From the NCBI RefSeq assembly GCF_009937765.1, contig NZ_CP047089.1, positions 248,001 to 312,000 on the forward strand: a stretch of DNA of 64,000 bases, in the 5' to 3' direction. A model generated the notes under the pieces. The model did not search any database and had not been told where the DNA came from. It saw only the letters and a program-made list of their open reading frames with translations. This DNA is from Bacillus pumilus (lineage in GTDB: Bacteria; Bacillota; Bacilli; Bacillales; Bacillaceae). Of the stretch, positions 34,081-44,384 are shown one piece after another. The translations under genes and the position numbers were made by a program. Within the stretch, counting starts at the first letter, position 1. Each line of letters opens with the position of its first letter.

Positions 34081-35432
34081 AAAAATTTACGAACCAAGTC
34101 GAGTCCGTTTTTCGCATTTGGATAACGGAAGGAAAGATCGAAGCGATTGGTTTGGCGTAGAACGCTTTTTTCATGCGTAAAGGTAAAAAAGCTTTCTTTC
34201 CCATGATATCGTCCCATGCCGCTTTCACCCACGCCTCCGAATGGCAGGTAAGGAGTAGCGACATGCATGAGCGTGTCATTGATACATCCTCCGCCAAATG
34301 AGAGATGGTCTAGAATATAGGATTCTGTTTCTTTACTTGTTGTAAATAAGTAAAGCGCAAGCGGCTTCGGTCTTGCTTTGATCATATGAGTTGCCTCGTG
34401 CAGAGAATCGAAGGTCATGACAGGCAGAATCGGTCCGAAAATTTCCTCCTGCATGACGGGATCTTCCCATGTGATGTGGTCTAAAATGGTCGGTGCAATT
34501 TTGAGCTCGTCTTCGTTGCGCTGTCCACCCGTAACGACCGTTCCATTTGAGAGGAATTGTGAAAGCCTGTCAAAGTGACGCTGGCTGACATTTTTCCCAA
34601 AGTGCGGATGTGTTTCGGGTTGTTCACCATAAAAGTCACGAATGCAGGCTGTCATTTCCCGTAAAAGTTCCTCTTTTATGGATTCATGAACAAGCAAATA
34701 GTCTGGCGCAATACACGTTTGACCGGCATTGGTAAATTTGCCGAACGTGATTCGTTTTGCCGCTAATTTGATATCTGCATCAGGCATGACGATGCAAGGG
34801 CTTTTTCCGCCAAGTTCGAGTGTGACAGGAGTCAAATGCTTTGCGGCGGCTTCCATGACGACTTTGCCGACTGCCACACTTCCTGTAAAGAAGATATAAT
34901 CAAAGGGCAGTTTCAACAGCTCTGTACTCACATCTACACCGCCTTCTACGACAGTGGCATGGTCTTCTTGAAATACAGGTTCGATTATTGCACTGATTAC
35001 TTCTGAAACTTGCGGCGTCAGCTCAGACGGTTTTAAAATAACGGCATTCCCCGCAGCAATGGCACCAACTAATGGAGAAAGAGCCAATTGGAAAGGATAG
35101 TTCCAAGGAGCAATGATGAGCACACTGCCATAAGGTTCCTTTATAATCATGCTTTTCGACCCGATATGAGTGAGAGGCGTGCGCACGCGTGTTGGCTTTG
35201 CCCATTTGTGGAGGTGCTTGATGGTATGATTGATTTCTTCATACACCATCCCGATCTCAGTTGTATAGGCTTCCTGTTCGGATTTATGTAAATCATGGGC
35301 CAAGGCTTGTAAAATATCCTCCTCATGCTGTTTGATGGCTGCTTTTAAGTCTTTAAGAAGACGGATGCGTTCTTCAACCGACGGCTTTTGAAAGACTTTT
35401 TGTTTCTGAAAAAGAGCAGTGAGCTTATCCAT
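34074..35432 (-). CDS. ywdH: Aldehyde dehydrogenase (class 3 type)
   Basis: A 452-residue NAD(P)-dependent aldehyde dehydrogenase without the N-terminal extension of class 1/2 enzymes. Catalytic Cys lies in [11 protein letters not shown], general-base Glu in [10 protein letters not shown] and the cofactor loop in FTGSVAVGK. It oxidises aliphatic aldehydes such as those from lipid turnover. The ATG has GAAAGGA upstream. Same place as ywdH in B. subtilis. Confidence 0.92.
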   Translation of the reverse strand: MDKLTALFQKQKVFQKPSVEERIRLLKDLKAAIKQHEEDILQALAHDLHKSEQEAYTTEIGMVYEEINHTIKHLHKWAKPTRVRTPLTHIGSKSMIIKEPYGSVLIIAPWNYPFQLALSPLVGAIAAGNAVILKPSELTPQVSEVISAIIEPVFQEDHATVVEGGVDVSTELLKLPFDYIFFTGSVAVGKVVMEAAAKHLTPVTLELGGKSPCIVMPDADIKLAAKRITFGKFTNAGQTCIAPDYLLVHESIKEELLREMTACIRDFYGEQPETHPHFGKNVSQRHFDRLSQFLSNGTVVTGGQRNEDELKIAPTILDHITWEDPVMQEEIFGPILPVMTFDSLHEATHMIKARPKPLALYLFTTSKETESYILDHLSFGGGCINDTLMHVATPYLPFGGVGESGMGRYHGKESFFTFTHEKSVLRQTNRFDLSFRYPNAKNGLDLVRKFLK

Positions 35433-35602
35433 TATTCAATCCTTTCATAAACGATACTGTTTCTTTTATTATGTGTGAAGGGCTATGTCGGGTCAAATAA
35501 GAGAGGCGGGAGCAGACTGCTTTGAAAAAATGAACCCATTTCGGTTGTTCATTTGGTAAAATAATGTTGAAAAGAGACTTTTTTAGATTGGAGGGTCTAC
35601 CC

Positions 35603-35935
35603 TTGAATATTCATATATCAAGCCTGCTCCAAAAAATGGATGAAGCGGTTCAAAAGGCGAAACAAAGTGGAAATGATGAAGAGGTGAAACGTCAAGTGGC
35701 GGCGATTTCTTCACTATGTGATGTCATACTCGATGCACCATCACAGGTGCAAATGCCGCAAACGCCGGTGATCTCGCCACCTTCTTCGATACAGACACCG
35801 TCCGCGCCGCCCGTATCCTCAGATCAAGCGATGCTTGAGAAACTGATGGGTGCGAGTGGTGCGAAGAAATTTCAGCATCAAGAAGAGGGGCAAAAAGAGA
35901 AGGATGGGAACGGCGACTCTATCTTTGATTTTTAA
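35603..35935 (+). CDS. ywdI: YwdI-like hypothetical protein
   Basis: A 110-residue soluble protein. The first ~50 residues are helical (ISSLLQKMDEAVQKAKQ), then comes a Pro/Ser/Thr-rich linker (TPVISPPSSIQTPSAPPVSS) and a short charged end. The TTG at 35603 is seven bases after GGAGGG; the upstream ATG at 35564 has no site. Directly upstream of ywdJ, as in B. subtilis. Function unknown. Confidence 0.7.
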   Translation: MNIHISSLLQKMDEAVQKAKQSGNDEEVKRQVAAISSLCDVILDAPSQVQMPQTPVISPPSSIQTPSAPPVSSDQAMLEKLMGASGAKKFQHQEEGQKEKDGNGDSIFDF

Positions 35936-35968
35936 TGGTCTTGTCACGACAAAGGGAAGGTGATCGGT

Positions 35969-37276
35969 TTGAAACTATTTTTGGGCGCCATTCAGTGGAT
36001 GGCATTTTTTATCGCAGCTTCTATTGCTGTACCAATTGCGATTGCACAAGCATTTGAATTGAACCAAGTGCAGTCAGCGGAGCTGATTCAAAGTACATTC
36101 TTTTCACTTGGTCTTGTGGCGATGGTGCAATGTTTATGTGGCCATATGCTACCGATCAATGAAAGTCCAGCGGGGCTTTGGTGGGGTGTGTATACCCTTT
36201 ATGCAGGTATGACAGGAACCATCTTTGCGACGTATCCTGAAACCCTGCAAGCCTTACAAGGAGCTTTAATTTTTAGTGCTGCTTTCTTTTTTATTTTTAG
36301 TTTATTTAAAATCATTAATTGGCTCGCGTCGTTATTTACGCCAGTCGTCACAGGTATTTATTTGCTGCTATTAGTTGTCCAGTTAAGTCAGCCGATCATG
36401 AAAGGGCTGATGGGCATCGGCTATCGGGGAAATCAGGTGGATGGACTAGTCTTTTGCTTGTCGATCTTAATTATTGTCCTGACCTTCATGATCAGCCGCT
36501 CAAAATGGCATTACTTAAGGCAGTTTTCTGTGTTGTTTGCCCTTGCAGGAGGTTGGTTGTTATTCGCTCTACTCGGGCTGGCAAAGCCGGTTCGAATTCC
36601 AGAAAAAATTATTGAGTTTCCGAAGATTTTCCCATTCGGAACGCCAGTCTTTGACAGTGGATTGCTTGTCACGTCCTTTTTCATTACGATATTACTCATT
36701 GTGAATATGCTGGCAAGTATTCGAATTGTGGAAAGTTCAGTGAAGGCATTTGGTGAACTGCGTGAGCGGAAGAGAGCTCGTCCGGCTGGTTTTGTTGCAG
36801 CATTTGGTCACTTACTGAGTGGATTGATCGGAGCGATTGCGCCTGTACCTATTTCCGGGGCAGCAGGATTTATCCAGACAACGAAAATTCCATCGAGAAA
36901 GCCTTTTTTCATAGGAAGTTTGCTCATTGTACTCATTAGTTTATTCCCACTGCTCATGAGCTTTTTCTCCGCATTGCCATCACCTGTGGGGCTTGCTGTA
37001 AACTTTGTGGTATTCTCCTCAATGATTGGAATTGCGATGTCTGAGTTCGATCAGTATGAGAAAGAAGAAATTCCGCGGATTCGCTTTGTCTTAGGAATTG
37101 CCGTTTTAGCAGGTGTAGGGGCGATGTTTGTACCGCAGGGAGCCTTGAAAGGCATGCATCCTGTGCTTATTTCATTATTAAGCAATGGACTTGTTCTAGG
37201 AACACTCATTGCGATCGCGGTCGATCAAGTTCTGTTACGAAAGAAAAAGAAATCCGACAATCTCGTGTCAACGTAA
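35969..37276 (+). CDS. ywdJ: NCS2-family nucleobase permease YwdJ
   Basis: About 435 residues with 12-14 hydrophobic segments; family regions are QSTFFSLGLVAMVQCLCG (TM3), ESPAGLWWGVYT, and APVPISGAAGFIQTTKI (the NCS2 signature zone). It should import a purine or uracil-type base. TTG at 35969 fits AAGG spacing better than the GTG at 35960, which overlaps the site. Follows ywdI by 33 bases. Substrate not determinable. Confidence 0.82.
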   Translation: MKLFLGAIQWMAFFIAASIAVPIAIAQAFELNQVQSAELIQSTFFSLGLVAMVQCLCGHMLPINESPAGLWWGVYTLYAGMTGTIFATYPETLQALQGALIFSAAFFFIFSLFKIINWLASLFTPVVTGIYLLLLVVQLSQPIMKGLMGIGYRGNQVDGLVFCLSILIIVLTFMISRSKWHYLRQFSVLFALAGGWLLFALLGLAKPVRIPEKIIEFPKIFPFGTPVFDSGLLVTSFFITILLIVNMLASIRIVESSVKAFGELRERKRARPAGFVAAFGHLLSGLIGAIAPVPISGAAGFIQTTKIPSRKPFFIGSLLIVLISLFPLLMSFFSALPSPVGLAVNFVVFSSMIGIAMSEFDQYEKEEIPRIRFVLGIAVLAGVGAMFVPQGALKGMHPVLISLLSNGLVLGTLIAIAVDQVLLRKKKKSDNLVST

Positions 37277-37346
37277 AGGGAAAGTTGAATATCGTCTGTC
37301 ACCCGCGCTATGATAAACATAATTGACGAGATAAGGAGAATGACGA

Positions 37347-37718
37347 ATGAAACTATTTTTCATTTTAGGTGCGATGAATGCGATGTTAGCTGTTGGACTC
37401 GGAGCCTTCGGTGCGCACGGTCTTGAAGGGAAAATTCCTGAAAAGTATATAGAGATTTGGAACAAAGGGGTTCAATATCAAATGTTCCATGCGATAGGAC
37501 TATTTATTGTCGCTTTTCTTGCAGATAAGCTGTCAGGTGTTTCTCTAGTTCCAACCGCTGGCTGGGTCATGCTTGCAGGCATCCTTTTCTTCTCAGGCAG
37601 CCTTTATGTCCTAGCATTGACTCAGGTGAAGATTCTAGGTGCCATTACCCCAATTGGTGGGTTGGCATTTATCGCTTCTTGGATCATGCTTGTTATTGCA
37701 GCAGCAAAAAATTTATAA
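37347..37718 (+). CDS. ywdK: DUF423 small membrane protein YwdK
   Basis: A 123-residue protein with four membrane helices. [17 protein letters not shown] and [14 protein letters not shown] are the DUF423 signatures. AAGGAGAATGACGA precedes the ATG. Function unknown; position equals ywdK in B. subtilis. Confidence 0.88.
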   Translation: MKLFFILGAMNAMLAVGLGAFGAHGLEGKIPEKYIEIWNKGVQYQMFHAIGLFIVAFLADKLSGVSLVPTAGWVMLAGILFFSGSLYVLALTQVKILGAITPIGGLAFIASWIMLVIAAAKNL

Positions 37719-37721
37719 GCC

Positions 37722-37757
37722 AAAAAACCGATGCTTTGAGAAGGGCATCGGTTTTTT
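37722..37757. terminator. Bidirectional terminator between ywdK and the cupin gene
   Basis: AAACCGATGC and GCATCGGTTT with A and T runs at either side. Confidence 0.9.
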
Positions 37758-37758
37758 C

Positions 37759-38376
37759 TTAATTCCAGTAAGGAGCGTAATTCGGTGGTGCTTGATAATA
37801 TGGAATGTAGTGAGATGGAGGGACAGGGTTCGTTTGTACTTCCTCTTCCCTGTGGCAAAATGGCCCGATAAAAGCACTTGGCTTCACAGGCTGAATCGCC
37901 TGTTTCCACTGTGTTTCGTTCATGCAATACGTATGTGCCATGATGTGAGCAGGGGTGAGGGTGAGAAGGTCTGAGCCTAGGATCACTTCTGGCGTAGATG
38001 CGTTAAAAATGGCTAACAAATGAGTTCTGTCTTGAAGGGCAACTTCGTAGTGCCACCAGCCTTGAGGTACGTTTGCCACCTGTCCAGGGTTGATGGTATA
38101 GGTGTGCAGTTTTTTTGTAAATGGATTCAGCATCGAGACGGCAGCAGAACCGGCTATACAATAAACAAGCTCTGCGGCATTTTGATGATAATGAGGCTCT
38201 ACGACTTTGCTTTTACTCAAATATATATCCAGCAGCGATACTTGATCCAACGAATTTAATTGTTTTTTCCCTAAAACGTTAATCAGGTTATGCTGATCGT
38301 ATTTCACAAGTGGGCTTTGATTCAGATCGTATGAATATTTCACATTTGGCGATGTATAATCTAGCTCAACAGTCAT
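37759..38376 (-). CDS. Single-cupin protein next to gerQ
   Basis: A 205-residue protein with one cupin barrel (about residues 40-150). PHYHQNAAELVYCIAGSAAV holds metal-ligand His/His/Glu positions and NVPQGWWHYEVAL the second cupin motif with a further His, so a metal site seems intact. The tail is rich in Pro and Tyr (PPSHYIPYYQAPPNYAPYWN), like several spore-coat proteins. It resembles oxalate-decarboxylase-type cupins. A coat or coat-associated enzyme role is inferred from tail composition and from gerQ next door. ATG 38376 follows GAGGTG. Confidence 0.65.
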   Translation of the reverse strand: MTVELDYTSPNVKYSYDLNQSPLVKYDQHNLINVLGKKQLNSLDQVSLLDIYLSKSKVVEPHYHQNAAELVYCIAGSAAVSMLNPFTKKLHTYTINPGQVANVPQGWWHYEVALQDRTHLLAIFNASTPEVILGSDLLTLTPAHIMAHTYCMNETQWKQAIQPVKPSAFIGPFCHREEEVQTNPVPPSHYIPYYQAPPNYAPYWN

Positions 38377-38461
38377 GAATGTCACCTCTAGGCGTTTGAT
38401 AAAAACTACTAGGCATCTTATGAGCAGTTCTCTAGAGGTGTGACAAAAACCTACTCAAAAG

Positions 38462-38496
38462 AAAAAAGCAAGGGCACCTGCTCCTTGCTTTTTGTG
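38462..38496 (-). terminator. Terminator of gerQ
   Basis: AAAAAGCAAGG and CCTTGCTTTTT pair around a GC-containing loop, just downstream of the gerQ stop on the minus strand. Confidence 0.85.
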
Positions 38497-38505
38497 TGGC
38501 GTTAT

Positions 38506-39048
38506 CTACCTCGGAGAATACGTGGACATAGAGTATGGATAGTCGTATTGAATTTCCCCATCAAACGTAATGTAATCAAGATAGATCGTTAATAGTAAGT
38601 ATCGTGTTCCCGTCTTGTTATCGCTAATAATAATGTGGTCACGTCCTGCAGCTTCAATGACGCCTCTGAAAATCTTCGAGTTCCACTCCTTACTTGCCTC
38701 AAACGTCATATAAATCGTGGCTACCTTGCCGCGGTTCAATCGTAAAATATTTTCAATATAGGACTGTTCGATTGGCAGCTGACCAGTGACATTCTGCTGA
38801 TAAATGGGTCCAGAAGGAATTTGATACGGCTGCCCGCTGCTCTGCATGCCCTGCCCCCCTTGTGAAGAACCAGTAGACGGCATTGGTGAAAATCCCTGCT
38901 GCATTTGTCCTTGCATTTGACCCTGCGTTTGGGGAGGGACTGAATAACCCATCTGCTGCGCAGGATACGGATTTGCTCCATATTGTTGCTGGCGAAAATC
39001 TTGACCTTCGAAACCCGAACCTTGCCCAAATTGATTTTTCAATTTCAT
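38506..39048 (-). CDS. gerQ: Spore coat protein GerQ
   Basis: A 180-residue coat protein. The N-terminal ~95 residues are rich in Gln, Gly, Met and Pro with short repeats (QGQMQGQMQQG), and the C-terminal ~85 residues form the conserved domain (LPIEQSYIENILRLNRGK, DKTGTRYLL-like DNKTGTRYLLL). In B. subtilis GerQ is needed for CwlJ-dependent germination by Ca-dipicolinate and is cross-linked by transglutaminase through Lys/Gln residues. GAGGAGG precedes the ATG. Confidence 0.93.
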   Translation of the reverse strand: MKLKNQFGQGSGFEGQDFRQQQYGANPYPAQQMGYSVPPQTQGQMQGQMQQGFSPMPSTGSSQGGQGMQSSGQPYQIPSGPIYQQNVTGQLPIEQSYIENILRLNRGKVATIYMTFEASKEWNSKIFRGVIEAAGRDHIIISDNKTGTRYLLLTIYLDYITFDGEIQYDYPYSMSTYSPR

Positions 39049-39170
39049 AACGTTCCTCCTCTTTCCTCATGGTGTTCTAAACAGAAGGCGCTTAAGCACC
39101 TGTTGTTTCCATAGCATTCTTTCTCTCTTTCACACTATGAGACAGGTGGGCAGAATATGTACATTGAACG

Positions 39171-39198
39171 AAAAAAAGGAACTGCGGTGCAGTTCCTT
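39171..39198 (-). terminator. Terminator candidate upstream of gerQ
   Basis: On the minus strand AAGGAACTGCA pairs with TGCAGTTCCTT and is followed by seven T. It separates the Yip1-like gene from gerQ. Confidence 0.75.
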
Positions 39199-39271
39199 AG
39201 GCGCGGGCAAACCCTCGCATTCTTTGTCAAGTCTGTGCTTCGTTGCTTACGAATATGATGTGAAATCTTCC

Positions 39272-39946
39272 TTACATCATCCAATTTACAGCGCGCTGGA
39301 CATCAAATAAAAGAGTCATGATAAGAAAAAATACCGCAAGCGGTGTGATCACAATGAGAAAGGCTTGCCATAATCTGAGCTTCATCACAGCGACAATGCC
39401 TAAAACGGTCATTCCAAATATCCACGTCTTCGCATAAGCATCAATCAGAGGCAACAGACTAAGATAATACCAAACTCCATAATGCTGATCTAAATAGGGT
39501 GAGATTTTGACAAACGTATACGGACCGAGCAATCCGATCGTAAAAATCCAACTGAGTGCAAATAAAGAGGAAGGGAAAAAGATTGTCAGCGTGCAGGCTT
39601 TGAGTACATCTAGATATGCCGTTTGACTGCCGAAAAAAAGACGCCCTAACCACTTTAGGATGAGTACACCGAAAAAAAGACCGAGATTGCCTGCTAGAAT
39701 ACCATATCCCGCACCTTGTAACAGAATAAAAGGGAATGGAATATGATTGCCCATATAATCGCTAAAATACCCTTCGTAGACCCAGCCTGTACCAGCGATA
39801 CTTGCAAGGAGCATCATCAGCCAAATGGGAATAGAGGAATGTTGATATGAGCGAATAATCGTTTTTGTTGCGACGAAAATTTTGAAAAATCGAAAAAAAC
39901 CTTTTGCTTCCTCTTCTTGGGAGTGATCATTCTTCATAGATTCCAA
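39272..39946 (-). CDS. Yip1-like multi-pass membrane protein
   Basis: A 224-residue protein with five membrane helices after a charged N-terminus, in the pattern of YIP1-domain bacterial proteins (IPIWLMMLLASIAG first helix; LKWLGRLFFGSQTAYLDVLK loop). TTG at 39946 has AGGAG nine bases upstream; an ATG three codons later is an alternative. Function unknown. Divergent from the sps operon. Confidence 0.65.
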   Translation of the reverse strand: MESMKNDHSQEEEAKGFFRFFKIFVATKTIIRSYQHSSIPIWLMMLLASIAGTGWVYEGYFSDYMGNHIPFPFILLQGAGYGILAGNLGLFFGVLILKWLGRLFFGSQTAYLDVLKACTLTIFFPSSLFALSWIFTIGLLGPYTFVKISPYLDQHYGVWYYLSLLPLIDAYAKTWIFGMTVLGIVAVMKLRLWQAFLIVITPLAVFFLIMTLLFDVQRAVNWMM

Positions 39947-40043
39947 TGTTCTTTACTCCTTTAATACACACAAATGATTACTTATATTACCAAAAAGTTC
40001 GCGTTTTTCAAAGGTAGATCAATAAAAAAATACAATTTTATAA

Positions 40044-40892
<849 letters not shown>

Positions 40893-40898
40893 CCTTAA

Positions 40899-42311
40899 GT
40901 GTCGCACTATATTCATCATTATTGGCAGGTGTACTTTGAGTTTGTAAATCTCATGAAGGATTTGTCCTATCGACAAATTCCCCTTGGATTGATCAGCAAT
41001 TTCTATCAATATATCAGTCCTGAGGTAAGGGAACGTATGGAGGATGAAGCATTCGGTCAAGAATTGACAACCGATTGTCCGTTGCCGGGAGAGATTCAAC
41101 CATTTTTTGATCAACATAAGCAGCAGATCAAGCGTATTGCGTATCATCCGGCGAATGGAAAGGTCTTGCTTCATTTTGAACATCTGCGTTTTACTGAACA
41201 AAATTACACTCGGTTCCATCCAAATCAAACCGTGGTGCTTGCTCGCTGGAAGAAGGCAGACTATTTCGGTTTACCTGTCATCAGCAAGCCGGAATTAGCG
41301 GGAGAGGTTAATAAAGAAGCCCATGCTGAATATATTGAGAAAGCAAATGCTCTCCTTAAACCTTACGCAAAGCACCCCGTCTTTGGCGATGTCTTTTTTA
41401 GAGAAAAGCTTCGGAAGGACATTGTGCAATTTATTGATGTCATTGACCAGACAGAAGTGCTATTTCAGATGGAGCCAATTGCAGCCATTATTGTGGGGAC
41501 AACGGAGGATGCATACAGCCGCGTACTTGCATTGCAAACTGTGAAACGCCAGCTCACGAGTATCTGTCTTCAGCACGGCGCGCTTATGGGAGACGAAGCC
41601 TTTTTACCGATTTTTACGACGTGCCACGGGGTGTTTGGAAAGTATGAAAAAGACTGGTATGTAGACAAAGGCTGTCAACCGGAACAGGTGGAGGTCACAG
41701 GTCATCCAAGGTTTGATTTGGTGAAGGATCGAACGCCGCTTCAGCAGGAACTCATCTTTCGTAAATTAAACTTCAATCCTGCCAAAAAGACCGTACTTGT
41801 GGCGACGCAGCCGTTTTCAGAAGCCTTCTATGGTGATGTGCTTAAAACAATTGCAAAACGGAAAGACATTCAGTTGATCATGAAGCCGCATCCGTGGGAA
41901 ATTGCCCGAAACCGATTAAATGAGTATGTGTCCATTGAACGCGCAGGAAATCATGTGAGACTGATTAAAAAAGAAATCGACTTGTATGACCTGCTGCCAT
42001 ATATGGATATGGTCATTACGCTTACATCAACCGTCGGTCTTGAAGCAATGCTTTTTGAAAAGAGTGTGCTGATCGGGAAAATGACAGAAGGCAGAAGATA
42101 CCCTTATTACGAGTCGCTTGGCAGCTATCATATGGAAAACCCTGTTGAACTGGCTGAGAAAGCCATTCGTATTTTATCGGATGATCAAGAGATGAAGCTG
42201 GCAAAGCAGCAAGGAGCTAAGTTCATTAAACAGCATTATCCGCATGCGCGATCGACCGATGTGCTGCTTTCTCTGCTTAAAACAAAAACAGGTGTAGATT
42301 TTCAGAGATGA
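40899..42311 (+). CDS. spsB: CDP-glycerol-transferase-like protein SpsB
   Basis: A 470-residue protein, GTG start with GGGAGGTGAC upstream. The C-terminal half has the GT-B features of CDP-glycerol:polyglycerophosphate glycerophosphotransferases (VTGHPRFDLV, IMKPHPWE, MVITLTSTVGLEAMLF). The N-terminal ~180 residues are specific to SpsB. It probably adds or assembles a polyol-phosphate or glycan chain on the spore surface. Six bases after spsA. Confidence 0.9.
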   Translation: MSHYIHHYWQVYFEFVNLMKDLSYRQIPLGLISNFYQYISPEVRERMEDEAFGQELTTDCPLPGEIQPFFDQHKQQIKRIAYHPANGKVLLHFEHLRFTEQNYTRFHPNQTVVLARWKKADYFGLPVISKPELAGEVNKEAHAEYIEKANALLKPYAKHPVFGDVFFREKLRKDIVQFIDVIDQTEVLFQMEPIAAIIVGTTEDAYSRVLALQTVKRQLTSICLQHGALMGDEAFLPIFTTCHGVFGKYEKDWYVDKGCQPEQVEVTGHPRFDLVKDRTPLQQELIFRKLNFNPAKKTVLVATQPFSEAFYGDVLKTIAKRKDIQLIMKPHPWEIARNRLNEYVSIERAGNHVRLIKKEIDLYDLLPYMDMVITLTSTVGLEAMLFEKSVLIGKMTEGRRYPYYESLGSYHMENPVELAEKAIRILSDDQEMKLAKQQGAKFIKQHYPHARSTDVLLSLLKTKTGVDFQR

Positions 42312-42332
42312 AGATAGGGGTGTTCAAGCGAT

Positions 42333-43511
42333 ATGGAAAAAAAGAGAGAACAATTTCTTCCTTATGCCCTGCCGTTGATTGAGCAGGAAGAAATTGAGGA
42401 AGTCATTGGAACATTAAAATCAGGCTGGCTGTCAACCGGACCAAAAGTCAGACAGTTTGAAGAAGAGTTTCGGAAGCTGACTGGTGCAAAACATGCGATT
42501 GCTGTCAATTCATGTACAGCTGCTTTATTTTTAGCCTTAAAAGCTAGAGGGATTGGGAATGGGGATGAGGTGATTACAACGCCTCTGACATTTTGTGCAA
42601 CAGCCAATACGATCATTCATACAGGGGCAGCTCCTGTATTTGTCGATATTGACCCAGCGACACTCAACCTCGATGCAGAGAAACTAGAAGAGGCGATTAC
42701 ACCATATACAAAAGCCATTGTCCCTGTTCATTTTGCTGGCCAATCGTGCGATATGGACCGGATTCTAGCCATTGCTAAAAAGTACGATCTATTTGTGCTC
42801 GAGGACGCCGCTCACGCCCTGCATACGACGTATCACGGGCAGCCGATTGGAGCGATTGGAGATGCGACTGCCTTTAGTTTTTATGCAACGAAAAACATAG
42901 CGACCGGGGAAGGCGGCATGCTGACGACAAATGATGATGCACTAGCCGATCGAATTAGAAAACTAGCACTCCATGGGATGAGCAAGGGAGCATGGAATCG
43001 TTATGGAGAAAAAGGAACGTGGTACTACGAGGTCGAGGAACCTGGCTATAAGATGAATATGTTTGATGTGCAGGCATCGTTAGGACTTGTCCAGCTAAAC
43101 CGTCTAGATGATATGCAAGCACGGAGAGAACTAATTGCGAAAGCATACAATCAGGCATTTCAAAAAGAAACAGGGCTGATCCTACCGCCTGTCCATCAAA
43201 AGGGCAGACATGCATGGCATTTATATGTACTGCAAGTGGACCCGAAAGAAGCATTCATCACACGTGATGAGCTGATTGATCGGTTGCAAAAAGACTATAA
43301 GATCGGCACGAGTGTTCACTTTATCCCTGTTCATTTGCATCCATACTATCAACAAACCTATCATTATTCACCAGAGGATTTCCCTGAGTCACTCGCATAC
43401 TACAAGCGGACCCTCTCACTGCCTCTTTACCCAAGTATGACAGATGAAGATGTGCAGGATGTCATCGCTGCGGTGCTGTCTATTTTAAAAGAACAGAAGG
43501 CATCTTTATGA
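42333..43511 (+). CDS. spsC: PLP-dependent sugar aminotransferase SpsC
   Basis: A 392-residue DegT/DnrJ/EryC1/StrS aminotransferase. The PLP Lys lies in SFYATKNIATGEGG, preceded by EDAAHALH. These enzymes aminate nucleotide-linked keto sugars. It is followed by an acetyltransferase, so an N-acetylated amino sugar is the likely product entering the nonulosonate branch. Stop overlaps the spsD start (ATGA). Confidence 0.94.
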   Translation: MEKKREQFLPYALPLIEQEEIEEVIGTLKSGWLSTGPKVRQFEEEFRKLTGAKHAIAVNSCTAALFLALKARGIGNGDEVITTPLTFCATANTIIHTGAAPVFVDIDPATLNLDAEKLEEAITPYTKAIVPVHFAGQSCDMDRILAIAKKYDLFVLEDAAHALHTTYHGQPIGAIGDATAFSFYATKNIATGEGGMLTTNDDALADRIRKLALHGMSKGAWNRYGEKGTWYYEVEEPGYKMNMFDVQASLGLVQLNRLDDMQARRELIAKAYNQAFQKETGLILPPVHQKGRHAWHLYVLQVDPKEAFITRDELIDRLQKDYKIGTSVHFIPVHLHPYYQQTYHYSPEDFPESLAYYKRTLSLPLYPSMTDEDVQDVIAAVLSILKEQKASL

Positions 43512-44383
43512 AGGTCGTTCATGCAATAGACGATCAGGTGTTATCCGTTTGGCTTGAGAAATACGGTCAACAAATTGAACAAATGAAAGGCTTCAAACAG
43601 TTTGGCCTTGTTAGTGGCGCCCAGCTCAAAGCGGTGCTGTTATACGACTGGTCAAAATGGGAAAGCGGCATATTTGATCAGCATATTTTTCATGTGAAGT
43701 TTGCGGCAGCTGAGTCAGCATCTGCTTTTCAGGAATTGATGGAACGCTTCATCAATTGGATGAGATCAGAAAAATGCGATTTTTTCTTTTTACGTCTTGA
43801 AGCGGCAGATGTTGAAAAAAACCGCATCGCCCAAAGGCTGTCACATGTGTACTATGTGGGCGGTCTCACTCGTCTTGAAGCACCGCCTGTTCACATGGAA
43901 ATGCCATCAACAAGTGAAGATGTGGTCATCAGTCTGCCGGATGAAAAGGAATACGATGAGGCGGTGTCACTCGCTTATCAGGCTTTTGTGAAAAGCCGGT
44001 ATGCACTTGATCCTTTTTTAGACCAGAATGCGGTCCAGCATTTCTTTCAAGAATGGATGAAAAATAATTTGCTCGGACGTGCAGATATCAATCTCGCAGC
44101 AAAGGTGAATGATGAAATCGTTGGTTTGATCCAAGGGTTGATAAAGGACGATGAATTGGTGCTTGATTTACTTGCCATTAGACCAGATGCACAAGGAAAA
44201 GGACTCGGAAAGAAGCTGGTGATGGCAATGGTGAAAGCCTCTTATGAGAGAGGGCACCGATTTATGTCGGCCGGAACTCAGATGCATAACACAACCGCCA
44301 TTCAGCTGTACGAAAAGCTGGGCTTTAGAACAAAAAATTCTTTTTTGTATTACCATGTATGGCCGAAAAAAGGAGAGAGGTAA
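43508..44383 (+). CDS. spsD: GNAT acetyltransferase SpsD
   Basis: A 291-residue protein with the C-terminal GNAT fold: LDLLAIRPDAQGKGLGKKLV is the acetyl-CoA loop (R/Q-x-x-G-x-G/A) and TTAIQLYEKLGFRTKN the terminal motif. The N-terminal half is a divergent second domain. Likely acetylates the amino sugar made by SpsC. Translationally coupled to spsC. Confidence 0.9.
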   Translation: MKVVHAIDDQVLSVWLEKYGQQIEQMKGFKQFGLVSGAQLKAVLLYDWSKWESGIFDQHIFHVKFAAAESASAFQELMERFINWMRSEKCDFFFLRLEAADVEKNRIAQRLSHVYYVGGLTRLEAPPVHMEMPSTSEDVVISLPDEKEYDEAVSLAYQAFVKSRYALDPFLDQNAVQHFFQEWMKNNLLGRADINLAAKVNDEIVGLIQGLIKDDELVLDLLAIRPDAQGKGLGKKLVMAMVKASYERGHRFMSAGTQMHNTTAIQLYEKLGFRTKNSFLYYHVWPKKGER

Positions 44384-44384
44384 G

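Noticed and set aside
38753..39070. Frames overlapping gerQ in other frames
   Set aside because: They arise from the repetitive Gln/Gly-rich gerQ coding sequence; only the gerQ frame has a ribosome binding site and family match.
44244..44384. 47-codon extension of spsE into spsD
   Set aside because: Overlaps the conserved GNAT core of spsD; the ribosome binding site and family N-terminus are at 44385.
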